64,000 nucleotides of DNA, taken from the NCBI RefSeq assembly GCF_947179515.1, contig NC_067485.1:3114154-3178153 (forward strand). The letters run 5' to 3'. The notes beneath the pieces are model-generated. The model worked only from the letters and a program-made list of their open reading frames with translations, ran no database searches and had not been told where the DNA came from. Below, in pieces: positions 10,782 to 21,387 of this stretch (position 1 is its first letter; every line of letters starts with the position of its first letter). The position numbers and the translations under genes were made by a program. This DNA comes from Apodemus sylvaticus. Lineage: Eukaryota > Chordata > Mammalia > Rodentia > Muridae.

Positions 10782-12572
10782 CTATTGTTTCAGAAAGTTC
10801 ATCAGACTATTGAGTAAAACTGGACCAAGGCACAATAGGATGAGTAGACCTAACCATGGTCCAAGGAGAGAAGGTAGACCAGTAGTCAGCCATGGGGAAG
10901 TGCTAAGACAAGTTTGAAACCATCCTGCATCCTTTCCCCTCAACTTCTTATGAGCCTTTAACACTTCAAATATCTTGGGTAGAGAATCTTCCATTAATCT
11001 GGTGTGATCAGCATGAAAACAACATTCTTCCTTTAGGGCAGCACATAAACCTCCTTGTTACAAAAGTAATAAATCTAAACCCCTTCTATTTTAAAGAACT
11101 ACTTCAGTTAAGGACCTTACAGAATCTCTCATAAGAGACATAGCTTCTTTTAAATTCTCTAAATCTTCATCTATGGCTACTTAAAGCTCATTATAATGTT
11201 TATTTTGCATAACAAGTGAGGAAATACCAGTGCCAGATCCAATAACTCCCAACCCCAGCAAAATAGCCATAATCACAGCAGAGACAGATTCTCTGGTATT
11301 TCTACTAAGGACCAGGGTGTCATGTGGGTCCCAGGCACCTAAAAAGGCCTGTCGAGAGAAAACAGTAACACATGGAAAAAGTTGCACTAGAATACAAAAT
11401 CATAGTTTTCAAAAAAAAATCGAAAGAAACAGGGAGTAATGCTGCTGCTGCAAGCCCACCAGAAATTTTCTGGTGGCACCAAATTGTCAGTAGCATTGAA
11501 TATCCTATGGATGGAACAAAACTGACCATAGTTTCTGGGTAACTGACCAATGCATAAACCAGTCCCCACTACAGAAAAAGGGTAACTCTTTCATGAGATT
11601 GACACCATCGACAAGCAGCCTGATCAGAAGCCAGCCTGGTAGTTCCATTAGAGGCTGCAGCTTCATAAAATGGGGGATTGGAGTAGAGGCAGAGCCAACA
11701 ACCTTTTGTAAAGTTAGGTTGACTAAAATTCAACGCTGAAAAGGATCCACTGACAAGCTTAAACAATCCCTCATGGGAAGAGGCCAAGGGGAACTGAGGG
11801 GGCATGGGTGTAGGATGACTCACCCAAAAGGGCTTTGGTGTAACATAATTTGGATGCTGCTTAAAGGGACTTGTTCCAAAAGTTCATTTGGAACAAGGCC
11901 CTTTAAACAGCCTTCTTGACATATCTAATTCTGAAAGTATTACCAGCATCATAACCTCCTGACATGTAGACTCAAATACCCCACATAAAACCCTCTGACC
12001 AATTAACCCTCTTACTATTGTCTGTGAATGAAATACCTAAGGTTGGGATAGACAGTGTTGCTTCCTTTACAAGAATAGAGATTATCCATGAACACAAAGT
12101 TCTTATGTTTCATAAAGACACCTGAGTCTTATCCCCTGAGATCCATAGTAATCAAGTCTCTACCCTTAGCCCTCCTGTAGATGGGCCCAGAAGATTCACA
12201 ACCCAAGATGTACCATAAAAAGAATCACTAGAGCCACAAGTTTTTTCCATCAGTATCATGAGCAGGACATATGTAAAAATATCCTTGGGGTGACTGAGTC
12301 CAAGTGGCACAGCTAAACAAGTCCTTCCCAGAAAGGGTGATTTCCAAAAACCAGGTTCCAGGGATTGTTGTTCTTGTCACTGATATAAGTTTTATTCCTT
12401 TTCCATCTTCTATGATCCATGTCAGCTCCATTGATTCATGCAGTGAAGGTAGGAGGGAAGCCTCCACAACCATCTGGATCACAACTATCAGCATGATGCT
12501 CTTCATCTGAAATTCATAAAAATACTTTCTCGGGGACTCAGCCCTGGATCCATCATTAATTTGTTTCACCAA
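10782..12572 (-). pseudogene. Retroviral env remnant
   Basis: Fragments in three frames follow the order of an envelope protein: a start region with a hydrophobic leader near 12,510-12,450, surface-subunit sequence including a CWLC motif near 11,690-11,705, a hydrophobic glycine-rich fusion-peptide-like segment near 11,230-11,290, a cysteine-rich stretch near 11,020-11,070, and a transmembrane anchor at about 10,800-10,870. Stops and frame changes separate them, so no envelope protein can be made. The CWLC motif is typical of type D and gammaretroviral surface subunits, so env and pol may have different histories (inference). Confidence 0.8.
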
Positions 12573-12597
12573 TCTTTCTGGTAGCCATCTTGCAGAG

Positions 12598-15055
12598 TTA
12601 GCTTGATGATAAAAAATACAAGCAGATCCTCATCCCCATATGAGGACAGGGAAAGGGTCCTTTCCAAACTCCAGACAATGGGTCCTTCCACATGACATTT
12701 GCATATGTGGATTTGGAATCTGCATGCCAAGAACGATCAGCTGCAGATTTACCATCGTTGTCCACATTTAAAAATTTAAAATAAAAGAGAATGGTGATGT
12801 ATATTTTGAGGTCTTCTTCAGTGGTACCATTCCTCCCTTTTAATTTAATAAAAAGATGTTTTAGAATGCCATTGGCTCTTTCCACAATACCTTGACCTTG
12901 TGGGTTATAGGGTATGTCTGTTTTTAAAGTAGTCTGTAATTTGCTACAAAACCTTTTTACACTATGAGAGCAATAATCAGGTGCATTTACAGTTTAAGAA
13001 GGTAGACCAATTATGGAAAACAATATAAGAGATGTGCTATAACATTGTTCACTGCCTCTCCTGTATGTAGGGAGGCTAAAATATACCCACTAAATGTATG
13101 TACACAGACATGAAGAACTTTTATCGTCCAAATTCAAGAACATGAGTAACATCCATTTGCCATAAAGCTTTGGGTATCATTCCACAAGGGGTAACTCCAA
13201 AATGAGGGACAGGAAGCAATTTAGCACAATTTGTACATTACCAGCTTGATGACTCTGATCTCAAGTTAGCCTAAATTGAAGCCATAATGCTCTAGAATTT
13301 AAATGATGTAATTTATAAGGCTCTTTAGCTTTCTGAAATTTAACAAGGAAAGCATTTCTAGTGGCAGCATCAGCTTTGACATTACCAAGTTGATAAGGCA
13401 CCTGGGAGATTAGTGTGGGCTCTAAGATGTCCCAAGAAAAACTTTTTGGTACATGCTCTAATAGCATCCACACACTGTAAAAATATAGGAGCAGCTGGGT
13501 TATCTGACTTAAAATTGCCTAAAATCTCCAAAAAGGGACAGAGTAAACTACATAATGAGAATCAGAAGAGATATTAACAGCAGCATTAGCAAATTATTCC
13601 AATACCTCCAACACTGCATAGAGTTCAGTTATTTGAGCAGAAGATGCAGGAACATATAAAATAACAGTATTATCTTTATAATGATATACAGCTTTGCCAT
13701 TAGCAGAGCCATCAGTAAATATTGTCAAAGCATTTACAAAAGGAGAGAAAGAAGTAATAAGAGGAAATAAAAAGGAATGCTCATTAGCAACTTGAATTAA
13801 TTTATGTGGAGGGTAATAATTATCAATATCTCCATTAAAACTGATACAAGATAACAACTTTGCTGATCATTAACTATAAACCATTTTACATGTTCTCTAT
13901 TAAAGGGTCCAATGATTTTTGCTAGTTCTTTGCCAAAGTATTTTAAGCTCTCAGTTCTGCCTATAATAATAAGGTCAGCAACTGATAAGTAATAGGGATA
14001 AATGACTCTCTTAGGGGAGGAAGGGAGATGAAGCCACAATAAAGGCCCTTCCTGCCATAAGAGTCCTGTGAGTAAGATTTCTGTCTGGCAAATAATTAAT
14101 ATGATGGGAAGGTCATAATTGACATATTCAACTCATTTATTTTGAATAGTTGATTACTGACTCTAAAGGCTGCTTAGCTTCTGTAGTAAGGGTTCTAACA
14201 GATAAAGGATCAGAATCACCTTTCAAAATGTCAAATAAGGGCTGTAATTGTCCTGTAGGTCATTTAAAGTAACATGTCAACCAATCAATGGCCCCTAACA
14301 ACTTTGAAAGTCATTTAGAGTATGTAAATGCTCAGTTCTAATCTTAATTTTAAGAGAATGTGTATCTTGAGTAAAAAGCTGAAAGCCTAAATATGAATAA
14401 GCATATTGAAATTGATTTTATTCTTGAGCAACTACTAACCCAAATTTGGCTAAATGAAATTGGAGGTCCTTAAAACATGTTTGTAGGTCATCATAATTAG
14501 GATGAGCTAGGAATATATTATCCATATAATGAATTGCATATGCATGTATCCATTTTTCACAAACTGGTTGAATAGGAGCAGCAACAATTTTTTGACAGAG
14601 GGTAGGACTGTTAGCCATCCCTTGAGGCAATACTTTCCATTGAAATCTATGCATGGTTCTTTAAAATTTATAGCAGGTAAAGGAAAGGCAAATCTCTTCT
14701 TACCTTCTTCAGTGAGAGGAATATTAAAAAAGCGATCTTTAAATCTATAATAATTTTGTGAAAAATTTCAGGAAGTGAAACAGATGTGGGTAACCATGGC
14801 TGTAAAGTACCACAGCTTGTAAATTATTCACTGCTTGAAGATCCTGAAAAAAATGTTCATTTACCAGAGTTTTTCTTTATGTCGAAAATTGGTGTATTCC
14901 AGGAGGAGTTACTGACTTCAAAACGACCAGCTGCCAATTGTTCCTGCATTAACACATGAGCAGCTTCTAGTTTTTCTTCAGTTAGGGGCCACTGATCAAT
15001 CCACACTGCATCATTACTTTTACAAGTTATAGGATCAGCATGGAGTACAGGAATG
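12598..15055 (-). pseudogene. Retroviral pol remnant (RT, RNase H, integrase)
   Basis: The RT part is clearest at 14,418-14,654, with the PQGM...SPT..Q context followed by YMDN in place of YMDD, so one catalytic Asp codon is changed. RNase H sequence with a TDGSA motif is at 13,594-13,857, and an integrase fragment is at 12,598-12,885. Many stops and frameshifts lie between these pieces. The motif set is that of betaretrovirus/ERVK pol. Confidence 0.85.
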
Positions 15056-15850
15056 TCAGCAGCCCCTAGAATGATTAAACAAGTCCTTTGGTATCAATTT
15101 GACCTGAGTGAAAAATAGGCTCAGTAATCCCTTTCTGAGTCCTTTTCCAGGAACAAATGCTGTTTTAAACAGCTGAGCTGTAACTACATCATTGGGACTT
15201 TTTATAATAATACCCAGATGAGATAAAAGATCTCTTCCCCAAAGATTAATTGGCAGTCCATCCAGCACATATGGTTGAATAGATCCATGTTTTCTCTCAG
15301 CACCCCGCACCCCTCCATTCTAGTAACTCTGAACTCTGATGAGGATTTTGACTCTGACAAATACCTTTAATGTGAGTAATAGTCAGTGATTTTTTTTTTG
15401 TTTTTTGTTTTGCTTTGTTTGGATTTGTTTTTTCTTTTTCTTTTTTTTTTTCTTTTTTTTTGTTTTTGTTTTTGTTTTTGTTTTTTTTTTTTTGTTTTTT
15501 TTTTTTTTTTTTTTTTTTTGGATTTGCTTTTTCGAGACAGGGTTTCTCTGTATGTCCCTGGCTGTCCTGGAACTCACTCTGTAGACCAGGCTGGCCTTGA
15601 ACTCAGAAATCTGCCTGCCTCTGCCTCCCAGAGTGCTGGGATTCCAGGCATGTGCCACCACCGCCTGACTTTGTTTTTGTTGTTGTTGTTGCTGCTGTTG
15701 TTGTTTTTTGAATACTCAGTATTAAAGGCTAAGAAGTGGGATATTCTGATTCTTTATTACTGTCATATCAGCTCCAGTTTCAATGAGCCCAGAAAATCTT
15801 TTTCTATTAATCCAGATATTTAATAGAGGCTTTTCCAATGCAGTTTGAGT
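15056..15850 (-). pseudogene. Retroviral protease remnant split by a B1 SINE
   Basis: The active-site region encodes ETGAD at about 15,767-15,781, where an aspartic protease would have DTGAD. The C-terminal, G-patch-like part is open at 15,056-15,310. A B1 SINE with its A-rich tail (15,391-15,669) separates the two halves. Both the residue change and the insertion rule out activity. Confidence 0.75.
15391..15669 (-). mobile_element. B1 SINE with long A-rich tail
   Basis: The minus strand has the 7SL-derived B1 body (15,521-15,669) with the usual CTTTGGGAGG-like and GAGACAGGG-complement segments, then a ~128-base A-rich tail, seen as T-runs with G interruptions at 15,391-15,519. It lies inside the retroviral protease gene and is therefore younger than the provirus. 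Confidence 0.93.
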
Positions 15851-17142
15851 AACCCAATAAATATCTGAGGAACCAATTCCTCCACAGTCTCAAGTGAGAT
15901 TAACATTTTTGTGTTCTGAGGGTAGTAAAGGCAACAGTAATAATTGAGCAACCTACTGGCCAACATCAATAGGTATTATGTCTTTAGTAACAGTGACCAT
16001 AATTTTAATTTCCCCTTTATAGGCTTAGTTAATAACTGCAGGAAACACCTGAAGTCTCTTCATGGTGGATCTACTTCTACCTAAGACCAAAAACTTTTTT
16101 TAAAGGGCCAAAGACTCCATTAGAGAAAGGCTCAGGTCCCATTCCTGGGGTTAGTTAGAGGTCCAAGCCTGCGCTTCCTGGGGTTGCTGTTTTGAGACCA
16201 TGAATGGATTCTTGTTCAGAGTGGTCCTTTCTGTTCTGATTCTTTGCTAACAGCATTACCCTTGCAAAGATCATATAATTCTTTAAGTAATGCCCGATTT
16301 TCCTTTTCTAATCAGATCTGCATATGGAGCTGCTGATTTTATGACGGAGTTCTTTATGAAAATCTACCACTCCCACTACCTGCCCATGAGGGCTATAGGA
16401 TGGTGGCCAATTAAAAGGAGGCCAATATTCTTTATGATATCTTAAAGCCTCTTCTTCTAACTTCTCTGCATTTCCTGTTTCTAAATCACTTTCTTATGAA
16501 GTTGCCGAGTCTTTAATGACCTCAGAAAGTATCTTCTTTTTTTATTGATGATGGAAACTTTCTGCTTGCCTTCCCTGGTGCCAACATTCTTCTTAACATT
16601 ATCCTCATTTCTACACTTTGAAGTTTGTGAGAGCTCTTCCTTAAGACTAATTTCCAATTCTTTTAAATCAGGGTAAATATTTTCTTTTAATTTCTTTTTC
16701 TCAATCCCTTTGTGATTTCGCAGACTTAGATTGGCTCTTAATGAAAGCCTATTCTTCACTATCTAAACTAATTAAACTAAAACTTTTTTTTAATTTAGAA
16801 ATTGACTTCATTTTCTGCAATAACTTTTCTGACCCTCTGTTACAGCTGCCGAGACTGAAACAGATGGGTTTTTTAAAAAGTCATTAATTAGGCTCCAATA
16901 GGAAAAGACTGTTACAGGAACTTTATCAAGTCTCATAATTCTATAATAATCTTGAAAAGCATCTCCTACTCACTTCCAATGTTTTGAATCAATTGTAACT
17001 TCATTGGGAACCAAGGACGTGTTTCCTCAGTAATATCAAAACATTTTCTTAAATCCTTAATTTTAATCTTTACTCCTTACCTCTGAAGCATCTGCTTTAA
17101 CTGTCCCATGTACTTTTCATCCTGACTTATGTCCTGCCCCAT
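15851..17142 (-). pseudogene. Retroviral gag remnant
   Basis: An ATG at 17,142 (minus strand) starts a frame beginning Met-Gly-Gln, the N-terminus expected for a myristoylated Gag, which ends at a stop after about 20 codons. Further gag-like, Lys/Glu-rich sequence follows to about 15,860 in several frames (for example 16,481-16,759). Position between the primer-binding site and the protease supports the call. I did not recognise an intact nucleocapsid zinc knuckle. Confidence 0.7.
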
Positions 17143-17249
17143 TATTTATGACACAAAAGAAATTGCCATGTTAGCAATCACTTACTTTCACTTTACTCCA
17201 CAATGCTGTGTTTTCTCAGAAAGTCCTTCATTCAATGTATCATACTTCT

Positions 17250-17269
17250 GGTCCCTCATTTGGGTGCCA
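17250..17269 (-). other. Retroviral primer-binding site (candidate)
   Basis: Next to the 5' LTR end the minus strand reads TTGGCACCCAAATGAGGGAC. The TGGC.CCC.A...GGG pattern is similar to tRNA-Lys-type binding sites, with differences, so the exact primer is uncertain. Confidence 0.6.
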
Positions 17270-17281
17270 AGGAAACCCATC

Positions 17282-17400
17282 TGTGGATTCTCAAAGAGGT
17301 TCCTGAGGGGTAGAGTGAAGACCTAGGGCCAAGAGACAAGAGAAATGGGGACAAGACAGGATTCTAATCAAGTTTCATTTAATGCAGGTAACATATATTG
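17282..17400 (-). repeat. 5' LTR remnant of the endogenous retrovirus
   Basis: About 119 bp similar to the end of the 3' LTR (10,190-10,310), sharing TTCTCAAAG.GGTTCCTGAGGGG and GACAAGACAGGATTCT. Similarity stops near 17,400, so the promoter-bearing two thirds of this LTR are missing. Confidence 0.8.
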
Positions 17401-18410
17401 CTTTCCTGATCTAAGGAAGCAGATAATGCCAGAGTCAATGTACAAACAGTATGAAACTGCTATGTGTGCTGGTTTCAAATAAAATGACCCTCATAGACCC
17501 ATAGAGAATTGAATTATTAGGATGTGTAGCCTCATAGAAACAGGTGTTGCTTTTTTGAGATGTTGTATAACTAGGGGTTGTGCTTTGAGGTCTCAGATGC
17601 TCAAGTCATTACTAGTGAGGCACTCATTTCTTTTGGATCAAGATGTGGAACTCTGATCTTTCTCAAGCACCATATCTGCTTGCATGTAGCCTTAAGAGCA
17701 ATAGACTAAAAAGGACTCTGAATTTGGAAGCAAGTCCCAGTTAAATGTTTTCCTGTATAAGAATGACCATGGTCATGTTGTTTCTTTAAGTAGCATATAA
17801 TAGGACATTATAAAACCTTAGTAAAGGATGGTATTTTGGCAGTATTTGCTGGGTTCTAATTTCTTTTCAAGTGGTCCACTTTCAATGCTGGTACAGAGGA
17901 AACTACTTTCAATATGATGATGGTAAGGAAAACCAAACATGGTGATGGTCAGACAAATTCCTAAATAGAAAATTGAAGTGAGGGGTACTGTAGTTGAGGA
18001 CATGGGTTAGAAGATTATTGTTTTAGAAATCTAGAGGTTCTCTAAAGAAAAGTAAATCTTTCCAGAGATCAATAAGGTAGTACTTGCACATCAATGTTTT
18101 TATCTCTAAGGCTACTGAGATGGACTTATCTTTCGAAAAAGTGGGAACTATGAGGTTATCTATGTGCTTGCTATCCAGTGAACAGATTGACAGTTTATAG
18201 TTCTTGACAATAGGTTGTTGCTGTTGATGGGCCTGGTGCTGTTTGTATTCAAAGGCTAATTCTGCTCTCCTGGCAATGACTCAGGGCAAGGAGTGAGTAA
18301 TACTCAGGTGACTTCTTGTAAACCAATCCCCAAATGAATAAAGAAGCAAATCACAAGACAAGTAGGGAGAACTTCCAGGTTGGACAGAAGAAGAGAGGAG
18401 GCAGGAGAGT

Positions 18411-18411
<1 letters not shown>
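17401..18411. other. Intergenic sequence with a possible old rodent repeat
   Basis: The stretch 17,465-17,725 has the look of a common rodent interspersed repeat (GGTTTCAAATAAAATGACCC start, later GAGGTCTCAGATGCTCAAG), but I cannot name the family. The rest to 18,411 shows no gene. Confidence 0.35.
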
Positions 18412-18441
<30 letters not shown>

Positions 18442-18442
18442 G
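18412..18442. repeat. T-tract
   Basis: About 27 T in a row, followed by a short G-rich stretch. No SINE body is recognised beside it. Confidence 0.8.
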
Positions 18443-19375
18443 TAGGGGGGGCGGATAATGTGAGGACAAAATGTCGCTACTAGTGTCTCCCGGTTTCAAT
18501 GGTGGATCCATAAGGATTTGTCACCAGAGAATTTAGATTTAATAAGGCTTACAAGATTAGGATTTTAGTTGTTTTGCCCAGAGATTGAGTTACCATAATC
18601 TCTGAAATAAGTTTGAGTTGTGTTTTCCTTCATGTGGTGGCTCGTGTGGGTTCAAGAAAGAAAGGTAAGACAGAAAAGTGTTTTTTTCCCTGAGGTGAAT
18701 CACAAAGGCCTTGGGAGATTTGAAGCACAGGGTTGGTGTCTTCATAGTGATTTGCCAGTGGGAACCTATGGAGCTGGGCAGAGAGATTGTGGAGCTCTGA
18801 GTCAGTCACCAAAAGATGAAAACAGGTTGGACATTGCCTTCCAGTTCTTGACTGAGGCAGAGAGTTGCAGGCACAAATGTAGGAATGAGATGGCTCTATA
18901 TTTTAAAATATTTCCCACAACAGCTTCTCCATTTAAATTGTAAAGAAAAGCCAGACAGTTTCAGGGTACACTGAGAGCAAGGAAATTTACCTTGCCTCTT
19001 AGGGTTTAGACTTGAATGTTGTTGTCTTCTTTGAGGATCAATTTACCCTAAATATTCTTATGAATGCCATGCCTGATACAATTCGGGGGCAGGAAAGTGT
19101 CATTCTCAGGTTTGTGTTCTCATAGGATACCATCCAAGTTGTAAATGAAACAGGAAATGTGATACTCTTTTATGAAGAAAACCATTTTCCTTGAGCTACT
19201 CATGAGGCAAAATGTTATATATGAAGTGATTGACATCTAGCCCTGCAGGACAAGTAGGATAAGATCTAGTTAGAGTCTGTAAGTCTGAAGCCTGAAGTTT
19301 AATTGCATCACTGCATAACAAAGTAGAAGAAGGCCAAAGTTGAAGGGCAGGATTGACTTGCACCAGAGACTTGGG
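18443..19375. other. 5' flank of the cathepsin gene, no repeat recognised
   Basis: About 930 bp of apparently single-copy sequence upstream of the candidate first exon, where the promoter region is expected. I could not identify specific factor sites with confidence. Confidence 0.4.
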
Positions 19376-19376
19376 A

Positions 19377-19382
19377 TTTAAA
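19377..19382 (+). promoter_or_regulatory. TATA-like element (candidate)
   Basis: TTTAAA lies about 25-30 bp upstream of the presumed start of the non-coding first exon. Placement is inferred from the candidate donor site at 19,505; transcription from here is not shown. Confidence 0.35.
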
Positions 19383-19404
19383 GCCTGAATAAAGTGTTGT
19401 TGGC

Positions 19405-19504
19405 CCAGATTCCGGGAATCCAGTAACCTTCAGAAAACTGTGCAGTGGACTGAAGCAGCAGCAGTCACCACAGGTGACGTCTTGCATCCACCAGAGCAGA
19501 AAAG
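19405..19504 (+). other. Candidate non-coding exon 1 of the cathepsin gene
   Basis: Cathepsin L-type genes have an untranslated first exon. This stretch ends in GAGCAGAAAA followed by a consensus donor GTAAGT (19,505-19,510) and has a TATA-like box just upstream. It contains no in-frame start that competes clearly. Exon start is approximate. The call rests on signal positions only. Confidence 0.45.
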
Positions 19505-20304
19505 TAAGTGTCCATGGGAGAGACCCTTGAGAGACTCCATGGATACTCAGTCAGTGGCCCAGAAATGAGAATATTCTCTTATCCTCAGTAGCCACGCTGT
19601 ATGAACTTAGAGAAGGGTGAAGAAGCTGATATCTCCTGGGTTCAGGTTTTTATAGGTTCTCATTACGTGAAAGTTTGGTTCTCTCTGGCATACTGACATC
19701 TGGTACTATATAGAGTAGGGACATATTCATCTAATCCTGATCCTACAGAGATAATTTTTGTGCACATCACCACAGGATATAAATTACTTTCATGGTTGTA
19801 ATGAACAGGTATAGTAGCAGGTGATGTGTCTCTAGACAAAAGCTATTGAGGGAATGGCTTATGAGACCCAGCATATCTTAATCTGAATTTCAAGTAGTGA
19901 CTTTCTCTAGTACCTCCCCTTCATTGATGGTCCTGTCTCATAATGGCTTTTCTTTGTAACTTTTTCCTCACTAGGGTAATATGTGTTCTTTGAAAGACCT
20001 AAGGTTGGGACAGATGGATTAAGAGCAGTAGAACATTCCTAATTTTGTGAGGAGGTGTTAAGAATTAATATTAAAATAAGCATATCTATTTATGTATGTT
20101 AGGCAGAAATATGATGTCACGTGGCTCCCCAATAATAAGGAAACCTTGTGCTATGTAAGAGAAGCTTTGCTTTATTCAAATTCTTGGTTACCTATATCAC
20201 AATTCCATAGTTTTATATGTTTTGAGCATTGTTATCTTGATAAATTTCTACTTAATATGCAGTGTGCATTCCTTGAATTGTTGTCATATGCTGCATTTCT
20301 CACC

Positions 20305-20305
<1 letters not shown>

Positions 20306-20355
<50 letters not shown>

Positions 20356-20500
20356 CCATATCTATCATCTACCTATCACATATTTATCACATTTATCTAT
20401 CTTTCTATCATTTATCTATCTCTCTATCATTTATCTATCTATCTATCTATCATCTACTTATCATATATTTATCACATCTATCTATCTATCATCTGTCTTG
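20306..20500. repeat. (TATC)n microsatellite, first array
   Basis: A pure tetranucleotide run at 20,306-20,354, then imperfect TATC/CATC repeats to about 20,500. It is the source of the Leu-Ser-Ile-Tyr translation seen here, which is not a protein. Confidence 0.95.
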
Positions 20501-20940
20501 TACAGAGCCATATTTGGGAGTCATACCTTGACATTGATCAAGGACAATCCCTGCCATTGGGCTGGAATCTGCTATTAGGGCATAATAGGGAAGTAGGTTA
20601 AGGCAGGGATTTTTATCCTTGGGTGGAGTGCTCGGAGTGAAGGTTAAGCTCCTTGTTCCTCCACATCTCTGAATTCCTGAATTAAGCAGGCGACCCACCC
20701 AGCTGCTGGAGCAGTCGAGACAAGAACCTCTAGGAGAAGCTAGACAACTTCCACCGGCAGAGTCTGGGGGGGAAGGGTTTGCCCAAATTGTTAAAAGATC
20801 TGACAGCCATTAAAACTTCAGCCTTGATCAGTGAGACATTGTCCTGGCCCTCCTTCCTTTCACCCCTCTCCCATTCATCACTTAGCTTCTGTTCCAGCAA
20901 CCCAGTTCATAATAGCTGCAGGCAGCTATGGAATACAACA

Positions 20941-20997
<57 letters not shown>

Positions 20998-21060
20998 ATC
21001 TATCATCTATCTAACATTGACCTATCTATCATCTATTATCTATTTATTTATATATTTATC
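20941..21060. repeat. (TATC)n microsatellite, second array
   Basis: A pure run at 20,941-20,996, then imperfect repeats to about 21,060. Confidence 0.95.
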
Positions 21061-21151
21061 TTTCATATATTATATCTGGTTGGATGTTTCTTCAATTATT
21101 CCACATGCTGTGCTTTTTTGGATAAACTAAATATCACTCATTAAGCCTTTA

Positions 21152-21154
<3 letters not shown>

Positions 21155-21228
<74 letters not shown>
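21155..21228. repeat. (TA)n microsatellite near the exon 2 acceptor
   Basis: About 74 bp of uninterrupted TA, ending some 83 bp upstream of the exon 2 splice acceptor. Confidence 0.95.
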
Positions 21229-21230
<2 letters not shown>

Positions 21231-21311
21231 ATGATTTCCAAAATCTCTGGATAAATATTTGGAAGAATGGTTTAAATAATTTTATCTAACATGGATGTTT
21301 TTGTTTCTCAG

Positions 21312-21387
21312 GAAGGAGTAAGAAGGCATTTCAGAAGTATTGGTGTAGTCACATCTTCATTCTCTTCCCTCTTTACATTCTTGAGAT
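21312..21387 (+). other. 5' UTR part of cathepsin exon 2
   Basis: Follows the acceptor TTTGTTTCTCAG ending at 21,311 and leads directly to the start codon at 21,388. G at -3 gives a fair initiation context. This start gives a typical signal peptide at once, which is why it was chosen. Confidence 0.75.

Larger units (their letters stand above)
10190..17400 (-). mobile_element. Endogenous retrovirus, betaretrovirus-like, degenerate
   Basis: In minus-strand order it reads: truncated 5' LTR end (about 17,400 to 17,282), primer-binding site, gag, protease, pol (RT, RNase H, integrase), env, a purine-rich tract, and a 3' LTR (10,557 to 10,190). The two LTR remnants share about 115 bp. The protease and RT motifs and the GFK/YMDx-type RT context are of the class II (betaretrovirus/ERVK) kind, while env carries a CWLC motif as in type D and gammaretroviral envelopes. 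All genes are broken by stops and frameshifts, and a B1 SINE sits in the protease gene. It is an old, inactive copy. Confidence 0.88.
19505..21311 (+). other. Intron 1 of the cathepsin gene (candidate), microsatellite-rich
   Basis: Runs from the GTAAGT donor to a TTTCTCAG acceptor ending at 21,311, about 1.8 kb. It holds two (TATC)n arrays and a long (TA)n array. A stretch at 20,505-20,780 looks like an old interspersed repeat of unknown family. Confidence 0.45.

Noticed and set aside
10782..12572. Possible domesticated, syncytin-like envelope gene near a placental gene
   Set aside because: The envelope is broken into several frames with multiple stops, and no long open frame remains.
20306..20500. 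Regular short repeats that could suggest an array such as CRISPR
   Set aside because: Unit is four bases with no spacers; a simple microsatellite in a rodent genome.
20092..20601. 169-codon frame rich in Leu-Ser-Ile-Tyr
   Set aside because: Its length comes from the TATC microsatellite in cathepsin intron 1, and there is no non-repeat domain.
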